Origin: Candidatus Cyanaurora vandensis
GTDB taxonomy: Bacteria > Cyanobacteriota > Cyanobacteriia > Gloeobacterales > Anthocerotibacteraceae
Assembly (NCBI RefSeq): GCF_013285555.1
Contig: NZ_JAAXLT010000149.1
Span: 1-37,668, forward strand
Length of the DNA: 37,668 nt
Reading direction: 5' to 3'
Positions 34,822-37,668 of this stretch are shown here, piece by piece (within the stretch, counting starts at the first letter, position 1; every line of letters starts with the position of its first letter). Below the pieces are notes generated by a model, which worked only from the letters and a program-made list of their open reading frames with translations, was not told where the DNA came from and searched no databases. The position numbers were made by a program, and so were the translations under genes.

Positions 34822-36204
34822 TTAGAGCAAATTTAGGGAGCGTTTGAGTTGGGCCAAGGAAAGGTTGTAGTTCACGATGGCTTGGGCGAGGTTGGCGCGG
34901 GCTTGGGTGAGGGCATCTTCCGCCGTGATGACATCCAACTGCGTCCCCACCCCAGAGGTAAAACGCAGCCGGGATAAGCGTAGACTCTCCAGGGCCAAGG
35001 CTTCGCCTTTGCGGGCAGTGGTGATCTGTTCGCTGGAGGACTGGAGGGTGAAAAACGAGGACTCTACCCCTAATCGGATGACGTTGCTGCGGTCAACGAA
35101 CTGGACTTGGGCAATCTGTCCACTCCGGCGGAACTGCTCAGCTTGGGCGGAGGCCGCGCCGCCATCGTAGAGGTTCCAGCGTAGAATTACCCCCACGGAG
35201 TAACCACTGGCGGGCGGGACTGCGGTGAAGTTGAGGTCTTGGTAGAGGTCAAAACTGCTAGTCAAGCTCAAGGTCGGTAACAGTTGTGCGCGGTTGGCCT
35301 CCGCCTGGGCCTCGGCTTGTTTCTGCTGGGCGACGAGTTGGTCAAATTCAGACCGACCGTTGAGGGCACGAAAAATGCTGTCCTCTAGGCTTAAGTCCCA
35401 AGATCCGGTCTGCTCGGCGCGGTCCACGGTGATATCCGTTGGAACCTCGAAGTTGAGGAGACTCGCTAGGTTGCGCTGGGCAATTTGACGTTGATTCTGG
35501 TTGCCCAAGAGTTGCTGTTGGGCGTTGCTGAGTTGGACTTCCGCCTGGAGGACGGCAAAGCGAGTTCCGGTCCCGGCGCGTTCTTGGGCACGGGTATCGC
35601 GGAGGCTAGCTTGGGAATTGCGGACGGCGGACTCCGCAATATCGACGTTGCTCTCTTGGAGTTGCAGGTTGTAATAAGCTTGTGCCACCTGGAGTTTGAG
35701 GTCCTGGGCTTGGATATCGAGGGCCAATTGAGTACTAATCAGGTTCTGTTGACTCGCCTCAATCTGGGCTTGCACCCCACCGAAGCTGAAAAACTGCCAT
35801 TCACCCTGGACGGCTGTCGCCAAGTTACTGCCATCGGCTAGGGAAAGGGCAGAAGTCCGGTCCAAGAGTAGACCCCGTAGCCCTTGGGAGAAGCGGGTCT
35901 GGGAACTCTGGACAAAGGTATAGCTGGTCGTAAAACTCACCGTGGGCTGGAGGGCAGCTTGGACGACGAGGATTTGGGCTTTGGCTTGTTCCACTTGCAG
36001 ACGGGCGGTGAGGAGGACCGGGTTACGGTCCACAGCGGTCTGGAGGGCTTCATTTAAGGAGAGCTTACGGGTGGTCTGGATACGTAATTGAATCGGTTGC
36101 TGGGGACGGCTGGGCTGGGCAGGTTCGAGCTCCATCGCGGCCTGAGCCAAGACCCCACTAGTTAATGAACTCGCTACTATGAGAAACACCACAATTTTGA
36201 ACAT
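34822..36204 (-). CDS. TolC-family outer membrane efflux protein
   Basis: A 460-residue exported protein with signal peptide (1-20, GVLA|QAA) and two tandem OEP repeats: LSLNEALQTAVDRNPVLL opens the first, and LEDSIFRALNGRSEFDQLV opens the second. Long heptad-rich Gln/Ala helices between them form the periplasmic tunnel, and the SYTF and DLYQDLNF regions the beta-barrel strands. VLRWNLYDGG is the usual family motif before the last helices. It should trimerise in the outer membrane and serve secretion or drug efflux with an ABC or RND pump; no pump lies beside it. ATG 36204 has GGAGGAG five bases upstream. Confidence 0.9.
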   Translation of the reverse strand: MFKIVVFLIVASSLTSGVLAQAAMELEPAQPSRPQQPIQLRIQTTRKLSLNEALQTAVDRNPVLLTARLQVEQAKAQILVVQAALQPTVSFTTSYTFVQSSQTRFSQGLRGLLLDRTSALSLADGSNLATAVQGEWQFFSFGGVQAQIEASQQNLISTQLALDIQAQDLKLQVAQAYYNLQLQESNVDIAESAVRNSQASLRDTRAQERAGTGTRFAVLQAEVQLSNAQQQLLGNQNQRQIAQRNLASLLNFEVPTDITVDRAEQTGSWDLSLEDSIFRALNGRSEFDQLVAQQKQAEAQAEANRAQLLPTLSLTSSFDLYQDLNFTAVPPASGYSVGVILRWNLYDGGAASAQAEQFRRSGQIAQVQFVDRSNVIRLGVESSFFTLQSSSEQITTARKGEALALESLRLSRLRFTSGVGTQLDVITAEDALTQARANLAQAIVNYNLSLAQLKRSLNLL

Positions 36205-36230
36205 CACCACTCCTCCGCTAAAGACACACC

Positions 36231-36833
36231 CTAAGATGTCGGCAAAACCTGGAAGGAGTCGGCAATGGTCATTACTTTTTCCTTCCGGCTGGGCCAGTTG
36301 TCATCACTGCAACCCACAATAACGGTATACAGGGAGCCTTGATCAATCACGGCGGTAATTAAGGTGTGACGCGAGACTCCGGCGGTGGCGATGACCATTT
36401 CATAGGTGTAATAGAGTCGGCCTTTGGGGTCGGTGCGTTGGGCTTCACGGCGAATCTCCACCGCCGTCTGGGGTAACTGGCTATCTTGGGTCCCGGAGCG
36501 GGGGACCAGCGACTGGCTAATGCGTCGTCCAAATTCACTGCGGTTGAACTGGCTGACGCTGGTCAAGTCCGTGGGCTTCCCCTTGGTCCTGATCTGAGCG
36601 GGGACTTTGCCCACCGCCACGGTCAATTGGTAGGAGGCATCGGCGGGGTCTGAGAGCTTTACCCCCTGGTCTGGGCCGGGTTGGAAGGTCCAGTTATTGG
36701 GATAGAGGACGGTGAACCGCTCGTTGGAGTCGCGAAATTCCTGGAAGCCCTGGGGCAAGTTGCTGGGCCGCCCCGCGCACGCCACCAAGACCACTGCACT
36801 CAAACTAAATCCCAGTACCCGTGTCAAACGCAC
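36231..36833 (-). CDS. CyanoP: PsbP-like photosystem II lipoprotein
   Basis: About 200 residues, with a lipobox (LVAC, Cys19 from the GTG at 36833). The mature part matches the PsbP fold of cyanobacterial CyanoP: GFQEFRDSNERFTVLYPNNWTF at the N-terminus, SVSQFNRSEFGRRI, AEA/REAQ region before YYTYEMVI, HTLITAVIDQGSLYTVIVGC and W...EKVMTIADSFQV at the end. CyanoP binds photosystem II assembly intermediates on the lumen side in other species. The start is uncertain: GTG 36833 (AGG eight bases before) gives a compact signal peptide; GTG 36857 is also in frame. It lies upstream of the TolC-like gene with 26 bases between. Confidence 0.82.
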   Translation of the reverse strand: MRLTRVLGFSLSAVVLVACAGRPSNLPQGFQEFRDSNERFTVLYPNNWTFQPGPDQGVKLSDPADASYQLTVAVGKVPAQIRTKGKPTDLTSVSQFNRSEFGRRISQSLVPRSGTQDSQLPQTAVEIRREAQRTDPKGRLYYTYEMVIATAGVSRHTLITAVIDQGSLYTVIVGCSDDNWPSRKEKVMTIADSFQVLPTS

Positions 36834-36881
36834 TGTTTTGCCTAAGGTCGGTCCCACGCCATCGTACCAGCCAAGAGGGGA

Positions 36882-37235
36882 TCAGGATGCGGGCTTGGCA
36901 AAGAGGTAGTCCTGTACGGGCTGACCTTTCAAGATGTGTTCCTGGAGGATGCGCTCCAAGACGGGTTCGGTACAGGAGTGGTACCAGAAGCCGCCGGGGT
37001 AGAGGACCAAGATCGGGCCTTGGGTGCAGACGCGCAGACAGTTGACTTTGCTGCGCTGAACAATGAGCGTCCCCTCATCTAACCCCAATTCCCGGACGCG
37101 CCGTTTCAGGTAGTCCCAGGCGACCAGCGTGACTCTGTTGGCGCAACACTTGGGTTTGTTGGCATCAGCACAGAGAAACAAGTGCCACTGGTAGCTATTG
37201 AGGTGTAAGTCTTGAGCGGCCTGAGTGAGGTTCAT
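36882..37235 (-). CDS. Thioredoxin-like [2Fe-2S] ferredoxin
   Basis: A 117-residue cytoplasmic protein of the thioredoxin-like ferredoxin family (as in the NuoE C-terminal fold and CbiW-like ferredoxins). Cluster ligands are probably Cys22 in HLFLCADANKPKC, Cys30 or Cys31, Cys66 and Cys70 in VNCLRVCTQGPILVLYPGGFWY. The last motif is nearly invariant in this family. Its electron partner is not known. It reads in the same direction as CyanoP and TolC, with about 48 bases to the next gene. Confidence 0.88.
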   Translation of the reverse strand: MNLTQAAQDLHLNSYQWHLFLCADANKPKCCANRVTLVAWDYLKRRVRELGLDEGTLIVQRSKVNCLRVCTQGPILVLYPGGFWYHSCTEPVLERILQEHILKGQPVQDYLFAKPAS

Positions 37236-37288
37236 GGTAGTGAATAAAGGATCTCAATTTTAGTGCTGGGTGAGCCAGTGTTGCAGAG

Positions 37289-37380
37289 CTATCCTATCTG
37301 GTCCACATCCACAGCCTGCAAACCGGGCCGCACGACGGCTCCCTTGAGGGCAATATCGGTGACGCTGACCTTGCCCCGGT
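37289..37380 (-). pseudogene. C-terminal remnant of an unidentified gene cut by an IS
   Basis: On the minus strand, about 30 codons (RGKVSVTDIALKGAVVRPGL and on to a TAG at 37289) look like the tail of a beta-rich protein. The frame passes into the insertion sequence end at about 37380 and has no start of its own. I cannot name the family. The 5' part would lie beyond the IS, outside the window. The 53-base gap 37236-37288 shows nothing else. Confidence 0.45.
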
Positions 37381-37396
37381 TTAGTGGACAGTGACT
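37379..37396. mobile_element. Probable right end of the IS3-type element
   Basis: The sequence just outside the transposase stop, TAAAGTCACTGTCCACTAAA on the minus strand, is where the terminal inverted repeat should lie. The boundary is set only by the transposase position and the remnant gene starting beyond it; the partner repeat is outside the window. Confidence 0.4.
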
Positions 37397-37668
37397 TTAT
37401 GCTACCTGCTGTTGGACAGCATCGTAACTTTTCTCAAACTCAACTGGCGGGAGATAACCCACCGTGGAAGGTAACCGCTGGCGGTTGTAAAACACTTCTA
37501 TCCACGCGCCGATGGTTGTACCAGCCGTGGCCCGACTTTGCCCTTGCTCTGGGCTGACTCACGCTCGTCTGAGCGTACCCAAGCAGCTCTCGGCGACAGC
37601 ATTAGCCCAGCCCTTCGCCCGAGGGCGCATCCGGTTGGTCAATCCGGCGTGTGCCAAGAAAGCTCGCA
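37397..37668 (-). pseudogene. IS3-family transposase (OrfB) 3' part with in-frame stop
   Basis: Read on the minus strand, this is the end of an IS3-type integrase-core transposase. RAKGWANAVAESCLGTLRRA contains the catalytic Glu of the DDE triad (NAVAES), and FYNRQRLPSTVGYLPPVEFE is the hallmark C-terminal motif, ending at a TAA (37397-37399). Between these, a TGA at 37559-37561 interrupts the same reading frame, so this copy is probably inactive unless the stop is a sequencing difference. The element continues beyond the right edge. Confidence 0.85.

Overview
The window looks like chromosome of a cyanobacterium of fairly high G+C. Direct signs are a 30-codon psbM (photosystem II subunit M), a CyanoP/PsbP-like lipoprotein, a DUF3143 protein (a cyanobacterial family), a cyanobacterial-type ClpC, a cyanobacterial/plant-type FGGY kinase, and a cyanobacterial-type RpoB that begins its conserved part at LPDLIEIQR. 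The lone rpoB and the general gene mix would fit an early-branching lineage such as Gloeobacterales, but that is only a guess from memory.

Layout. The left edge (1-247) holds the D2 region of an IS5-type transposase, a short dispersed repeat and a hairpin. From 248 to 3962 come a cupin gene and, convergent to it, a tight minus-strand operon: methyltransferase-like, FGGY kinase, small helical protein, trmD, second cupin. From 3963 to 10075 lies a small putative gene with its own terminator, then a very large exported protein (4476-10028) that fuses an extracellular nuclease to a phytase-like esterase domain with six IPT/TIG modules. It sits just behind a tandem 11-bp-spaced array resembling a cyanobacterial PHO box. 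From 10262 to 16199: DUF3143 gene, psbM, ligA, an ABC exporter and an exported cyanophycinase-like protein. From 16266 to 19757: rpoB ending in a strong terminator with no rpoC1 behind it. From 19810 to 23202: a tandem pair of exported alpha/beta hydrolases and a protein with two SinR/Cas2-like halves.

From 23307 to 27950: lipoprotein, mraY, rimI-like acetyltransferase and clpC, whose first ATPase domain has an altered Walker A. From 27988 to 34753: exported M23 peptidase, exported PrxQ-like peroxiredoxin, a histidine kinase overlapping thiL, and ileS. From 34822 to 37235: TolC-like outer-membrane protein, CyanoP and a thioredoxin-like [2Fe-2S] ferredoxin. The right edge is an IS3-type element, carrying an in-frame stop, next to the tail of an unidentified gene.

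How the genes fit together: most are housekeeping (tRNA modification and charging, peptidoglycan, DNA ligation, transcription, proteolysis, thiamine, photosystem II). The most distinctive part is an apparent extracellular phosphorus-scavenging protein under a predicted phosphate-starvation promoter, near several other exported hydrolases. I saw no tRNA, rRNA, CRISPR array or prophage. Positions and motif matches were read by eye; no database search was run.
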